DNA from: Acerihabitans sp015654925
GTDB lineage: Bacteria > Pseudomonadota > Gammaproteobacteria > Enterobacterales > Enterobacteriaceae
DNA length: 64,000 nt
NCBI RefSeq assembly: GCF_047324175.1
Contig: NZ_CP178732.1
Coordinates: 4,526,001-4,590,000 of the forward strand
Direction of reading: 5' to 3'
Shown: positions 15,532 to 24,233 of the stretch, one piece after another
Layout: every line of letters begins with the position of its first letter
Numbering within the stretch: position 1 is the stretch's first letter
The notes under the pieces: model-generated
The model's database searches: none
What the model was told of the DNA's origin: nothing
What the model saw: only the letters and a program-made list of their open reading frames with translations
Position numbers and translations under genes: made by a program

Positions 15532-18168
15532 TTATCCCGCCAAGAATTTTGTCGTCAGCAAGGCCTCCACGCCGGCCAGGGCCGCCGGCAAAGCCTGTAC
15601 GTCGCTACCCCCCGCCTGGGCCATATCCGGCCGTCCACCACCCTTGCCGCCCACCTGCTGGGCCAGTTGGCTGATAAGATCGCCGGCCTTGACCCGATCG
15701 GTGAGATCTTTGGTCACGCCGGCAATCAGGCTGACTTTATTATCGGCAACGGTGGCAAGGACTATAACGGCCGATCCCAACTGATTTTTCAGATCGTCCA
15801 CCATGGTACGCAGCATTTTGGGCTCGACGTTCTCCAGTTGGCTGACCAGCACCTTCACGCCGTGAATCACCTTCACGCTGCCGGTAAGCGCCGAGCTTTC
15901 CTGCGCGGCCTGCTGGCTTTTGAGCTGCTGCAGCTCTTTTTCCAACTGGCGGGCGCGATCCAGCAGGGCTTTGACTTTATCCGCCAGGCTCTGGTTATCC
16001 CCTTTGACCAGCTGCGCGATGTCATGGACCAAATCGCTTTGCTGGTGCAGGCTCGCCAGCGCCCCTTCGCCGGTTACGGCTTCGATACGGCGCACGCCGG
16101 CAGCGGTGCCGGATTCGGAAATAATACGGAACAGGCCGATATCGCCGGTGCGGCTGGCATGGGTGCCGCCGCACAGTTCGGTGGAGAAATCCCCCATCCG
16201 CAATACCCGCACCTTGGCGTCATATTTCTCGCCGAACAGCGCCATGGCGCCGGTGCCCCGCGCCGCTTCCAAATCCATAATCTCGGTGTCGATAGGTAAA
16301 TTGCGGCGGATCTGCTGGTTGACGATATCCTCTACCGCGCGTATCTGCTGCGGTTTCATCGCTTCGCCATGGGAGAAGTCAAAACGCAAATACTCGTCGT
16401 TCACCAGCGAACCTTTCTGCGCCACGTGCCCGCCCAGCACCTGGCGCAGCGCGGCATGCAGCAAATGGGTCGCGGAATGGTTCAGCCGGATGCGGGCGCG
16501 CCGCGCCTGGTCGACGGCAGCGGTCACCCGATCGCCGACCTTGAGCTCACCATAGGTCAACTGACCCACGTGGCCAAAAGCCTGGCCATATTTTTGCGTA
16601 TCGCTGACCGTGAACAGGCCCAGCGTTGCCCTCAGCTCGCCCTGGTCGCCGACCTGGCCGCCGGATTCGCCATAAAAAGGCGTTTCGTCCAGGACCACTA
16701 CGGCGTTGTCGCCCGACTCGATGGATTGCACGGACTCACCGTTGCGAAACAGCGCGACGACCGCGCCCTGATGCTGCGTCTCGTCGTAACCGAAGAACCG
16801 GGTGGCTTTATCAACCCGCAGCATGCTGTTGTAATCAGCGCCAAAGCCGCTGGATTCGCGGGCCCGGCGGCGCTGTTGGTCCATGGCTCGCTCGAAACCC
16901 TCTTCATCCACTTTTAATTGCCGTTCGCGGCAAACATCGGCGGTGAGATCCAGCGGGAAACCATAGGTATCATACAGGCGGAAAGCGGTTTCGCCATCCA
17001 GGGTATCCCCCTGCAATTTGCCGAGTTCTTCATCCAGCAGGGCCAGGCCGCGTTCCAGCGTGCGGGCGAACTGCTCCTCCTCGGTTTGCAATACCTGTTC
17101 TACCCGTGACTGCTGCTGTTTGAGTTCGGTCGCGGCGGAGCCCATGACGTCAATCAGCGGCGCCACCAGCTTGTAGAAGAAAGATTCTTTCGCCCCCAGC
17201 ATATTACCGTGGCGCACGGCGCGGCGGATAATGCGGCGCAAGACGTACCCGCGGCCTTCATTGGACGGCACGACCCCATCGGAAATGAGGAACGCGCAGG
17301 AACGGATATGATCGGCGATGACGCGCAGGGATTTGCTCGCCAGATCGCTGCTGCCGGTAACTTTTGCCACTTCGGCGATGAGCGTATGGAACAGATCGAT
17401 GTCGTAGTTTGAGTTAACGTGCTGCAACACCGCCGCAATACGCTCCAGGCCCATGCCGGTATCGACGGAGGGTTTAGGCAGCGGCAGCATGGTACCGTCG
17501 GACTGGCGGTTGAACTGCATAAACACCAGGTTCCAGATTTCAATGTACCGATCGCCATCTTCTTCCGCGCTTCCCGGCGGGCCGCCCCAGATATGATCGC
17601 CATGATCGTAGAAAATTTCCGAACAGGGGCCGCAGGGGCCGGTATCGCCCATTTGCCAGAAGTTATCCGAAGCGTAGGCGCCGCCTTTATTATCGCCAAT
17701 GCGGATGATGCGTTCGTGGGGCACGCCTACCTCGTCCGCCCAGATGTTATAGGCTTCGTCATCGGTGGCGTAAACGGTAACCCAGAGTTTCTCTTTCGGC
17801 AGGTTGAACCATTGCTCGCCGGTTAATAACTCCCACGCGAAATTGATGGCATCATGTTTGAAGTAATCGCCAAAGCTGAAGTTACCCAGCATTTCAAAAA
17901 ATGTGTGATGACGGGCCGTGTAGCCGACATTTTCCAAATCGTTGTGCTTGCCGCCGGCGCGCACGCACCGCTGGGAAGTCGTGGCGCGGTGATACTGGCG
18001 TTTATCCACCCCAAGGAAAACGTCTTTGAATTGGTTCATGCCGGCATTGGTAAACAGCAATGTCGGATCGTTATCTGGCACCAGGGAGCTACTTGCGACT
18101 ACCTGGTGGCCTTTGCTATGGAAAAAATCGAGAAACGCTTGACGGATCTCAGCGGTGCTCTTGCTCAT
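15532..18168 (-). CDS. alaS: Alanyl-tRNA synthetase
   Basis: An 878-residue class II synthetase (E. coli 876). Order: catalytic core (TSQRCVRAGGKHNDLENVG), tRNA-recognition region, the editing domain with the zinc motif HSATHLLH and CGGTHASRTG, and the C-terminal oligomerisation/C-Ala domain (GKGGGRPDMAQAGG). It charges tRNA-Ala and clears mischarged Ser and Gly. In E. coli it represses its own gene. Located between recX and csrA. Confidence 0.98.
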   Translation of the reverse strand: MSKSTAEIRQAFLDFFHSKGHQVVASSSLVPDNDPTLLFTNAGMNQFKDVFLGVDKRQYHRATTSQRCVRAGGKHNDLENVGYTARHHTFFEMLGNFSFGDYFKHDAINFAWELLTGEQWFNLPKEKLWVTVYATDDEAYNIWADEVGVPHERIIRIGDNKGGAYASDNFWQMGDTGPCGPCSEIFYDHGDHIWGGPPGSAEEDGDRYIEIWNLVFMQFNRQSDGTMLPLPKPSVDTGMGLERIAAVLQHVNSNYDIDLFHTLIAEVAKVTGSSDLASKSLRVIADHIRSCAFLISDGVVPSNEGRGYVLRRIIRRAVRHGNMLGAKESFFYKLVAPLIDVMGSAATELKQQQSRVEQVLQTEEEQFARTLERGLALLDEELGKLQGDTLDGETAFRLYDTYGFPLDLTADVCRERQLKVDEEGFERAMDQQRRRARESSGFGADYNSMLRVDKATRFFGYDETQHQGAVVALFRNGESVQSIESGDNAVVVLDETPFYGESGGQVGDQGELRATLGLFTVSDTQKYGQAFGHVGQLTYGELKVGDRVTAAVDQARRARIRLNHSATHLLHAALRQVLGGHVAQKGSLVNDEYLRFDFSHGEAMKPQQIRAVEDIVNQQIRRNLPIDTEIMDLEAARGTGAMALFGEKYDAKVRVLRMGDFSTELCGGTHASRTGDIGLFRIISESGTAAGVRRIEAVTGEGALASLHQQSDLVHDIAQLVKGDNQSLADKVKALLDRARQLEKELQQLKSQQAAQESSALTGSVKVIHGVKVLVSQLENVEPKMLRTMVDDLKNQLGSAVIVLATVADNKVSLIAGVTKDLTDRVKAGDLISQLAQQVGGKGGGRPDMAQAGGSDVQALPAALAGVEALLTTKFLAG

Positions 18169-18310
18169 AGTTGTCCCGGAATCAAGCTAAACGAACGAAT
18201 CGAAAACAGAATAGCGCAGTATTGGGGCGCTACAGTAGCGTTCACGAACTCAAAAGTGGGAATAAGATAAATTTTCTTTGATGCGAAGTAAAATCCCACG
18301 GGCCATCAAT

Positions 18311-18802
18311 TTAAAAATTTATATAAATTGATCGAATTTCATCGTAGGAAAAACCGCGGGAAAGGAGATAACGCTGCACTTTGGCCCTTGCTTCCCGATC
18401 GGGCGGCAGAGGTTGTCCGAACTTTTTCCAGGCGACGGCCTGGGCCTGCGCAGACCGATCGATTTCAGCCTCGGAGAAGGCGTTGTCGATAATCTCCCTG
18501 TCTATGCCCTTCTGGAGCAATTCCATGCGAATTTTTTGCTCACCATATCCTTTTTTACTGCGGCTATTAACATAGCGCAGGGCGAAACGGGCATCATCCA
18601 GCCAGTCGTTTTGCAAACAGTAGTCGATAGCGTTCTCTATATCGGCTTCAGTTATTTCGGGGGCGCCCGGCTCACCACTGGCGGGCCGTTGATTAAAGCG
18701 TCGGCGGGTGAGGGGCGGCGTCGCCAATTTGCGACGCAGCTCCGCTTCACTATGATCCCGCAGCGAAAGTAGGTGTAAAGCGCGATCGAGAAGCGTGCTC
18801 AC
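18311..18802 (-). CDS. recX: RecA regulator RecX
   Basis: A 163-residue helical-repeat protein with LLSLRDHSEAELRRKL at the start and DDARFALRYVNSRSKKGYGEQKIRMELLQKGI in the middle. RecX binds the RecA filament groove and limits strand exchange. A Pro/Arg-rich stretch (residues ~28-48) is not shared with E. coli. It follows recA by 39 bases and is probably expressed by read-through from it. Confidence 0.95.
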   Translation of the reverse strand: MSTLLDRALHLLSLRDHSEAELRRKLATPPLTRRRFNQRPASGEPGAPEITEADIENAIDYCLQNDWLDDARFALRYVNSRSKKGYGEQKIRMELLQKGIDREIIDNAFSEAEIDRSAQAQAVAWKKFGQPLPPDREARAKVQRYLLSRGFSYDEIRSIYINF

Positions 18803-18841
18803 AGGCTACCTGCTCCCGGCCGGCCGCGGGTCAGGGCGATG

Positions 18842-19912
18842 TTATGCTTCTTCACTGCTCTCGCTGGCCGCGCTTTCATCTATGCCATCGCTTTCACCGG
18901 CAAAACTGGTGGTTTCGGGGCTGTTTAACAGCATATCACGCAGTTTTTTGTCCAGCTCAGCGGCGATTTCAGGGCGTTCCTTCAGGAATACGCAGGCATT
19001 AGCCTTGCCCTGGCCGATTTTTTCGCCGTTGTAGCTGTACCAGGCGCCGGCTTTCTCGATAAGCTTGTGTTTAACGCCCAGATCGACCAGTTCGCCGCGA
19101 ATATTGATGCCTTCGCCATACAGTATTTGGAATTCAGCCTGTTTAAAGGGCGCAGCCACTTTATTCTTCACCACTTTAACGCGCGTCTCGCTGCCTACCA
19201 CCACTTCGCCTTCCTTGACGGAGCCGATGCGGCGAATATCAAGACGTACCGATGCGTAGAACTTAAGGGCGTTGCCACCGGTGGTGGTTTCGGGGTTGCC
19301 GAACATCACGCCAATTTTCATACGTATCTGGTTGATGAAGATAAGCAGGGTATTCGCATTCTTAAGGTTGCCCGCCAGCTTACGCATGGCCTGGCTCATC
19401 ATCCGCGCCGCCAACCCCATATGGGAGTCGCCGATTTCCCCTTCGATTTCCGCCTTGGGGGTCAATGCCGCCACGGAGTCGACGATGATGACGTCAACCG
19501 CGCCGGAGCGGGTTAAAGCATCGCAGATTTCCAGGGCCTGCTCGCCGGTATCCGGCTGCGAGCACAGCAGGTTATCGATATCCACGCCAAGTTTTTTGGC
19601 ATAAATCGGATCAAGGGCATGTTCGGCATCTATAAAGGCGCAGGTTTTGCCTTCACGCTGTGCGGAAGCAATCACTTGCAGGGTCAGGGTGGTTTTACCG
19701 GAAGACTCGGGCCCATAGATTTCCACGATGCGCCCCATGGGCAGGCCACCGGCACCCAACGCAATATCCAGGGAAAGAGAACCCGTGGAGATCGTTTCAA
19801 CATCCATTGAGCGATCTTCACCCAGGCGCATGATAGAGCCCTTGCCAAATTGCTTTTCAATCTGGCTTAACGCTGCTGCTAACGCCTTTTGTTTATTCTC
19901 ATCAATAGCCAT
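18842..19912 (-). CDS. recA: Recombinase RecA
   Basis: A 356-residue RecA (E. coli 353) that drives homologous recombination and LexA self-cleavage. Walker A GPESSGKTT, the KAEIEGEIGDSHMGLAARMMSQAMRK block and the NQIRMKIGVMFGNPETTTGGNALKFY DNA-binding loop are intact. The acidic C-terminal tail diverges (…DGIDESAASESSEEA). Start set at MAIDENKQ; the longer upstream frame would run through the promoter. SOS-controlled by the LexA box at 19990. Confidence 0.99.
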   Translation of the reverse strand: MAIDENKQKALAAALSQIEKQFGKGSIMRLGEDRSMDVETISTGSLSLDIALGAGGLPMGRIVEIYGPESSGKTTLTLQVIASAQREGKTCAFIDAEHALDPIYAKKLGVDIDNLLCSQPDTGEQALEICDALTRSGAVDVIIVDSVAALTPKAEIEGEIGDSHMGLAARMMSQAMRKLAGNLKNANTLLIFINQIRMKIGVMFGNPETTTGGNALKFYASVRLDIRRIGSVKEGEVVVGSETRVKVVKNKVAAPFKQAEFQILYGEGINIRGELVDLGVKHKLIEKAGAWYSYNGEKIGQGKANACVFLKERPEIAAELDKKLRDMLLNSPETTSFAGESDGIDESAASESSEEA

Positions 19913-19985
19913 TTCAACTCCTATCAAGCAGGGAGCGACATCGCTACCCTCTTTTCGCCAAACTTCTATGCCGATACTGCCGCTA

Positions 19986-20013
19986 ATTATACTGTACAAT
20001 CATACAGTATCAA
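19986..20013 (-). promoter_or_regulatory. recA promoter with LexA box
   Basis: On the minus strand TTGATA (20008-20013) and TATAAT (19986-19991) are 16 bases apart. The spacer is the SOS box: TACTGTACAATCATACAGTA at 19990-20009 contains CTGT-N8-ACAG, a full LexA consensus. This copies the E. coli recA control region in layout. Confidence 0.96.
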
Positions 20014-20021
20014 GTACATTT

Positions 20022-20510
20022 TTAGAGAAATGTGTCCAGCAGGGTGTTTAGGGCAAAATGTACCGCCTGACGCCGGACATCATCCCTCCCCCCCTCGAAA
20101 TGCATAAGCTGGGAAAACGGGGCCTGGTGCTTGCTGGCGAAACCAAACCACACCGTTCCGACCGGTTTTTCCACCGTCCCCCCATCCGGCCCCGCGATTC
20201 CGCTAATGGCCACCGCGTAATCGGCCGATGCCGCCAGCAGGGCGCCCTGGGCCATTTCCTGCACCACCGGGTCGCTTACCGCGCCGTGCCGCTCCAGGGT
20301 ACTGGTTTTGACGCCCACCATATCGGATTTGGCCTGATTGCCATAGGTCACAAATCCCCGGTCAAACCAGCCCGCGCTGCCGGAAATGTCGGTAATGGTC
20401 TTGGCGACCCAGCCGCCGGTGCAGGATTCGGCGCAGGTAATGAAACTGCCTTGTTGTTTAAGCGCAGCCCCAAGGCGGGCGCTTAGCTGGGACAAATCGC
20501 TGTCGTTCAT
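20022..20510 (-). CDS. pncC: Nicotinamide-nucleotide amidase PncC (CinA C-terminal family)
   Basis: A 162-residue protein (E. coli 165) with the CinA C-terminal motifs TCAESCTGGWVAK, FVTYGNQAKSDMVGV and SGIAGPDGGT. It deamidates NMN to nicotinate mononucleotide in the pyridine nucleotide cycle. It lies immediately before the recA promoter, as ygaD does in E. coli. Confidence 0.95.
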   Translation of the reverse strand: MNDSDLSQLSARLGAALKQQGSFITCAESCTGGWVAKTITDISGSAGWFDRGFVTYGNQAKSDMVGVKTSTLERHGAVSDPVVQEMAQGALLAASADYAVAISGIAGPDGGTVEKPVGTVWFGFASKHQAPFSQLMHFEGGRDDVRRQAVHFALNTLLDTFL

Positions 20511-20842
20511 GATACTCCCATCCTGATGAGAAGGCGGTCAAAAGAGCGGAATTCCGCCTTCTTGGCGGCCGCTTGCTGGTGATTTTGCGCGGCGGCTTCC
20601 ATTTTTAACACCGATTATCTCTATATTATAGCCAGTTCCGCGAATGATTTAGTACGCCGGATTTTTCCCTTGTAACCCAACTATTGATGCACTAAAGTTC
20701 TTATTTTACTATCTGTTATAATTTTATGTACTTTCTAATTACTTAATGTCATTTATTGGAAATTTTAAAGTGGATTAGGATTCCCCGACATACCAAGGAC
20801 GCGCGCATAGCGTTTCTCAACCTTGCTCTCTCAGGAATAACG
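20511..20842. other. Divergent intergenic region before the amino-acid ABC importer
   Basis: No gene is supported. AT-rich DNA at 20680-20760 contains a -10-like TATAAT at 20717-20722 pointing toward the transporter genes, without a convincing -35. An in-frame extension of the binding-protein frame upstream to 20756 lacks a signal peptide and is not used as the start. Confidence 0.4.
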
Positions 20843-21613
20843 ATGAAAAAAATCACATTAGCATTTTTAGCAGGCTCTCTGCTGGTTTCAGCCGTTCAGG
20901 CGCAGGCGGAAGACGGACTGGCCGCCATTAAAGCCGCTGGCACCATTACCTTTGGCACCGAAGGCACCTACTCGCCTTATACATTTCATGACTCAGCCGA
21001 CAAACTGGTGGGATTCGATGTCGACCTTGGCCGCGCCGTCGCCGCCAAGCTTGGCGTTAAAGCCAAATTTATCGAAGGCCGCTGGGACGGGCTGATCGCC
21101 GGCCTCGACGCCAAACGCTATGACGCGGTGATAAACCAAGTGGGGATTACTCCCGAACGGCAGGCCAAATATGATTTTTCCAAACCGTATATCGATTCCA
21201 AGGTCGTGCTGATTACCCGCGATGATAATACCACCATCAAGTCTTTTGAAGATTTGAAGGGCCAGAAAGCGGCGCAAAGCCTGACCAGCAACTACTCGCA
21301 GATTGCGACAAAATATGGTGCCGACCTGGTGCCCACCGACGGCTTTAACCAGTCGCTGGAACTGGTGCTGAGCCGCCGCGCGGTCGCTACGCTGAATGAC
21401 AATTTGTCATTCCTGGATTTCAAGAAACAAAAACCGAACGCACCGCTGAAAATCGCGGCTTCCCAAGATGCCAATGCGCCGTCCGGCATTCTGATTCGTA
21501 AAGATCAACCCGAATTGGTGAAAGCCTTAAACACCGCGCTGGATGAAGTGAAGGCCGACGGTACGTACAAGACTATTTCTATCCGCTATTTTGGTCAGGA
21601 TGTGTCTAAATAA
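20843..21613 (+). CDS. Periplasmic polar amino-acid binding protein of an ABC importer
   Basis: A 256-residue family 3 solute-binding protein. The signal peptide (MKKITLAFLAGSLLVSAVQAQA) is cleaved near residue 22. The mature part begins with GTITFGTEGTYSPYTFHD and has GFDVDLGRAVAAKLG and the AVINQVGITPERQAKYDFSKPYI signature of this family. The likely ligand is a polar amino acid or cystine-like compound; I cannot define it further. ATG chosen at 20843 because it starts the signal peptide and follows CAGGAATAACG. The permease gene follows after 26 bases. Confidence 0.88.
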   Translation: MKKITLAFLAGSLLVSAVQAQAEDGLAAIKAAGTITFGTEGTYSPYTFHDSADKLVGFDVDLGRAVAAKLGVKAKFIEGRWDGLIAGLDAKRYDAVINQVGITPERQAKYDFSKPYIDSKVVLITRDDNTTIKSFEDLKGQKAAQSLTSNYSQIATKYGADLVPTDGFNQSLELVLSRRAVATLNDNLSFLDFKKQKPNAPLKIAASQDANAPSGILIRKDQPELVKALNTALDEVKADGTYKTISIRYFGQDVSK

Positions 21614-21639
21614 TGTTTCCAGGTAAGGAGTTCTAGCAG

Positions 21640-22299
21640 ATGCCAGCCTGGCTACAACTAATGTTGGACTCCTTTTGGCGGTTGTTTTCCGCCGGACTTA
21701 TGTTCACTATCCCGCTGGCGATACTCTCCTTTATCGGCGGGTTGGCAGTGGGTTTTGTGCTCGCATTGGTTCGGCTATACGGTCCGCAACCGCTGAAGGG
21801 AATCGCTGATTTTTATGTCTGGGTGATTCGTGGTACCCCGTTGCTGGTACAGCTGTTCCTCATTTTTTACGGCCTGCCCAGCATCGGCATTACGCTTGAT
21901 GCATTTCCGGCCGCGCTGATTGGCTTTATTATGAGCGTCGGCGCTTATAGTTCGGAAATTATTCGCGGTGCGATTTTGTCGGTACCCAAAGTACAGTGGG
22001 AAGCGGCCTATGCCATTGGCATGAGCAGCAACCAGGCCATGCAGCGCGTGATTTTACCCCAGTCGGTATTCGTATCGCTGCCGCCCTTGGCCAACTCGTT
22101 TATTTCGTTGATCAAAGATACGTCGCTCGCGGCGGTAATCACCGTCCCGGAAATGTTCCTGGCCGCGCAGCGTATCGTTTCCGTAACCTATGAGCCGCTG
22201 ATTCTTTATATTGAAGCGGCCGTTATCTACCTCATGTTTAGTACCGTGCTCAGTAAACTGCAGGTCAAACTGGAAACGTATTTTCGCCGTTATGAGTAA
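21640..22299 (+). CDS. Amino-acid ABC importer permease (HisM/GlnP family)
   Basis: A 219-residue inner-membrane permease with about five membrane segments. The polar amino-acid permease motif YVWVIRGTPLLVQLFLIFYGLP and the cytoplasmic EAA loop (EAAYAIGMSSNQAMQRVILPQS) that docks the ATPase are intact. GTAAGGAGTTC precedes the ATG. It pairs with the binding protein upstream. No ATP-binding subunit follows; the next gene is on the other strand, so the ATPase must be supplied from elsewhere. Confidence 0.88.
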   Translation: MPAWLQLMLDSFWRLFSAGLMFTIPLAILSFIGGLAVGFVLALVRLYGPQPLKGIADFYVWVIRGTPLLVQLFLIFYGLPSIGITLDAFPAALIGFIMSVGAYSSEIIRGAILSVPKVQWEAAYAIGMSSNQAMQRVILPQSVFVSLPPLANSFISLIKDTSLAAVITVPEMFLAAQRIVSVTYEPLILYIEAAVIYLMFSTVLSKLQVKLETYFRRYE

Positions 22300-22439
22300 T
22301 CATTTCCCGTAGAGGCGACTCCATGGCGCCTTAACCGGCGTCATCTTTTGGCATGCCGCCGTTAGCACCCTGCGGGGAACGCCAACGTCCGGCAACCATG
22401 GCATTTATGGAATACCGGCGTTCCCGTAGGTTAGGAAGC

Positions 22440-23453
22440 TTACTCATTTTCATTAATAATGAAATTGGAAAAACGGTATTCAGGGACCTTGGCTTCTGCA
22501 ACATGGCCGATCCTGATGGGCAGTTCGCTATTTGAATCACAGTGGGATTTAATAAACTGCCAGGATTCTTGTTCAGCCTGCATATGTTCTAGAATAGGGT
22601 CATATGCCCTTTCAGTTATATCAAAACTGGTTTTTTTATCTTTTTTCACATTCTGAGTATTTTCCGAATATTCGGGACCCGGCGCTTCAGGTTTATCGTT
22701 TCCATCATTGTCGATCAACCCAACCATCTCTTTGATCGTTTCGAGGTTATCATTGGCGGCTTGGGGCGAACTGTAGAATAACCCATCCTTAAAAATCGCT
22801 TCCAATACTTCATAAAATAAAAAGACCACTTCCCCTTGTATATAGCTGATCTTATTTTTGACGGAGACTCCGCTATAATCATCATTCATTAAATTGCTTT
22901 TTTCATAACCATAACTGACTAAGATCTGGCGGTCGCTGGCTACTACCGGCACATTTTTGATGGCATGAATATCCCCACTGATACTATAGTGTTCTTTATC
23001 TTCATTTTTATAGCCGTTGGCGGTGCAGACGACTTCAATATCAAAACGCCGGGTCGGCGTTCGCTCACGATTGAAGTACATGTCAAAATTTTCCCCCGGT
23101 TTTATATGCTGATGCAGATAGGCCCGGTGTACCGATGTCACTTTTTGAATGCCGATCCAGTCAAATAACGACTGCGCCTGGGACGGTTTCCTGATTTCAT
23201 CAATATATGCCACCACATTCATATCCAGATAGACACCTAATACTTTCGCCCAAGGCTCAATCGCCAAGAATATATGCGATAAGGTGGTTCCTTCTTCAAT
23301 GATTACATGGTGCCTAAAGTATTGTAGGAGGAATAAATGGTCATCAATGTCTAAACATGCCTGGACAGCCAACAAAGGGACGGCCGTTAAATTATCATAA
23401 TCGGAACGAAATCTTAAAATCGCATCTTTACAGAAAATCAAAGCTCCATCCAT
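22440..23453 (-). CDS. Unrecognised protein in AT-rich DNA
   Basis: I do not recognise this protein (337 residues from the ATG at 23453; an in-frame GTG at 23501 would add 16). It appears soluble and rather acidic, without a signal peptide or membrane segment. Its middle (residues ~130-175) has alternating charged and aromatic residues, and the C-terminal third (after ~250) is Asn/Asp/Pro/Lys-rich and probably disordered. The later start is preferred because CGGGGTGTGGC precedes it while the GTG has no ribosome site. The gene is clearly more AT-rich than its neighbours, which suggests acquisition by transfer. It is transcribed alone. Confidence 0.6.
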   Translation of the reverse strand: MDGALIFCKDAILRFRSDYDNLTAVPLLAVQACLDIDDHLFLLQYFRHHVIIEEGTTLSHIFLAIEPWAKVLGVYLDMNVVAYIDEIRKPSQAQSLFDWIGIQKVTSVHRAYLHQHIKPGENFDMYFNRERTPTRRFDIEVVCTANGYKNEDKEHYSISGDIHAIKNVPVVASDRQILVSYGYEKSNLMNDDYSGVSVKNKISYIQGEVVFLFYEVLEAIFKDGLFYSSPQAANDNLETIKEMVGLIDNDGNDKPEAPGPEYSENTQNVKKDKKTSFDITERAYDPILEHMQAEQESWQFIKSHCDSNSELPIRIGHVAEAKVPEYRFSNFIINENE

Positions 23454-23492
23454 GCCACACCCCGGTTTACTGTGAAAAACATGGCCGAGATA

Positions 23493-23514
23493 GTTTGTCA
23501 CATTACTGACAAAC
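23493..23514. repeat. Perfect 8-base palindrome upstream of the unrecognised gene
   Basis: GTTTGTCA (23493-23500) and TGACAAAC (23507-23514) are perfect inverted arms around CATTAC. It overlaps the alternative GTG start and lies about 40 bases before the preferred ATG, which is where an operator would be expected. No known regulator can be assigned. Confidence 0.55.
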
Positions 23515-23851
23515 CAATAATTTCAGGGGGTTAAATCACTTTATTTCCGTAATTATTTGCTCAATACTTTCAGCGAATTTATGTTACGGTTAATACTTAA
23601 GCAAAGTGAGAATAAACCACATATGCTGCGGCCAGCCGATAACTTCTCATGATTAAACTTATTCTAGCATATGTCAGCATTGGTCCCGATTGCGATCGGC
23701 ACCAGCTTATCTGATTCCATTTAACGGGCATATGCATGACAGATAGCGCCAACTATTGCCGCTTATTCATAAACTGAGGATACGGGCTCATAGGGTTACC
23801 TTAAACGTACCATCAGATCATTACCATAAAAAAAAAGATGAATAAAATTAA
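23515..23851. other. AT-rich intergenic region
   Basis: About 340 AT-rich bases with no frame I can support and no obvious repeats. A homopolymeric A run lies at 23827-23836. It separates the unrecognised gene from a degraded frame. Confidence 0.4.
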
Positions 23852-24181
23852 TCAAATGATAAAATTTTCAACAGACGTTAAATTCTTTAATATCATAGTG
23901 TTGGGATTAAGAGCTTCCTGGCTCGCCTGAAATAGATCCGATAAATCAGCCAAGGCGGGGAGTTAACGCTTTGTGTCGGCGCTCCATAAGTTAATATGAC
24001 GCAACTGTCCAGCGTTTTCAATCGGTTCAGTCCCGGCGAAGGGACAATGGGTGCTATTAAGGGGATCGGGGTTAAGCAAAAAAACGCGCTGTAACCGCAC
24101 ATTAAATTTAGCGTGACGGCGGTAGCGGATTTGACGGGAAACATTAGCGGCCCTGTAGGAAAATGAGCCGATTAATACCAT
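23852..24181 (-). pseudogene. Candidate degraded reading frame with one internal stop
   Basis: From ATG 24179-24181 the minus strand encodes 72 residues to TAA at 23963-23965. The same frame then runs on for 36 more residues (…ADLSDLFQASQEALNPNTM…) to TGA at 23852-23854. The composition after the stop looks protein-like. Upstream, the frame stays open across the end of the next gene in its +1 frame, so this could also be a tail detached from that gene by a frameshift. I recognise no family, and this may be chance. Confidence 0.3.
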
Positions 24182-24215
24182 GGGATACCCGTCGGCGGTT
24201 GGTTCAATCCCATGG
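24178..24215 (-). repeat. Inverted repeat after the 513-codon gene
   Basis: CCATGGGAT (24178-24186) and ATCCCATGG (24207-24215) are perfect 9-base arms with a 20-base spacer, starting about 20 bases past the gene's stop. It could form a 3' hairpin but has no T run. Confidence 0.4.
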
Positions 24216-24233
24216 CATATGATCGGTATCGTA

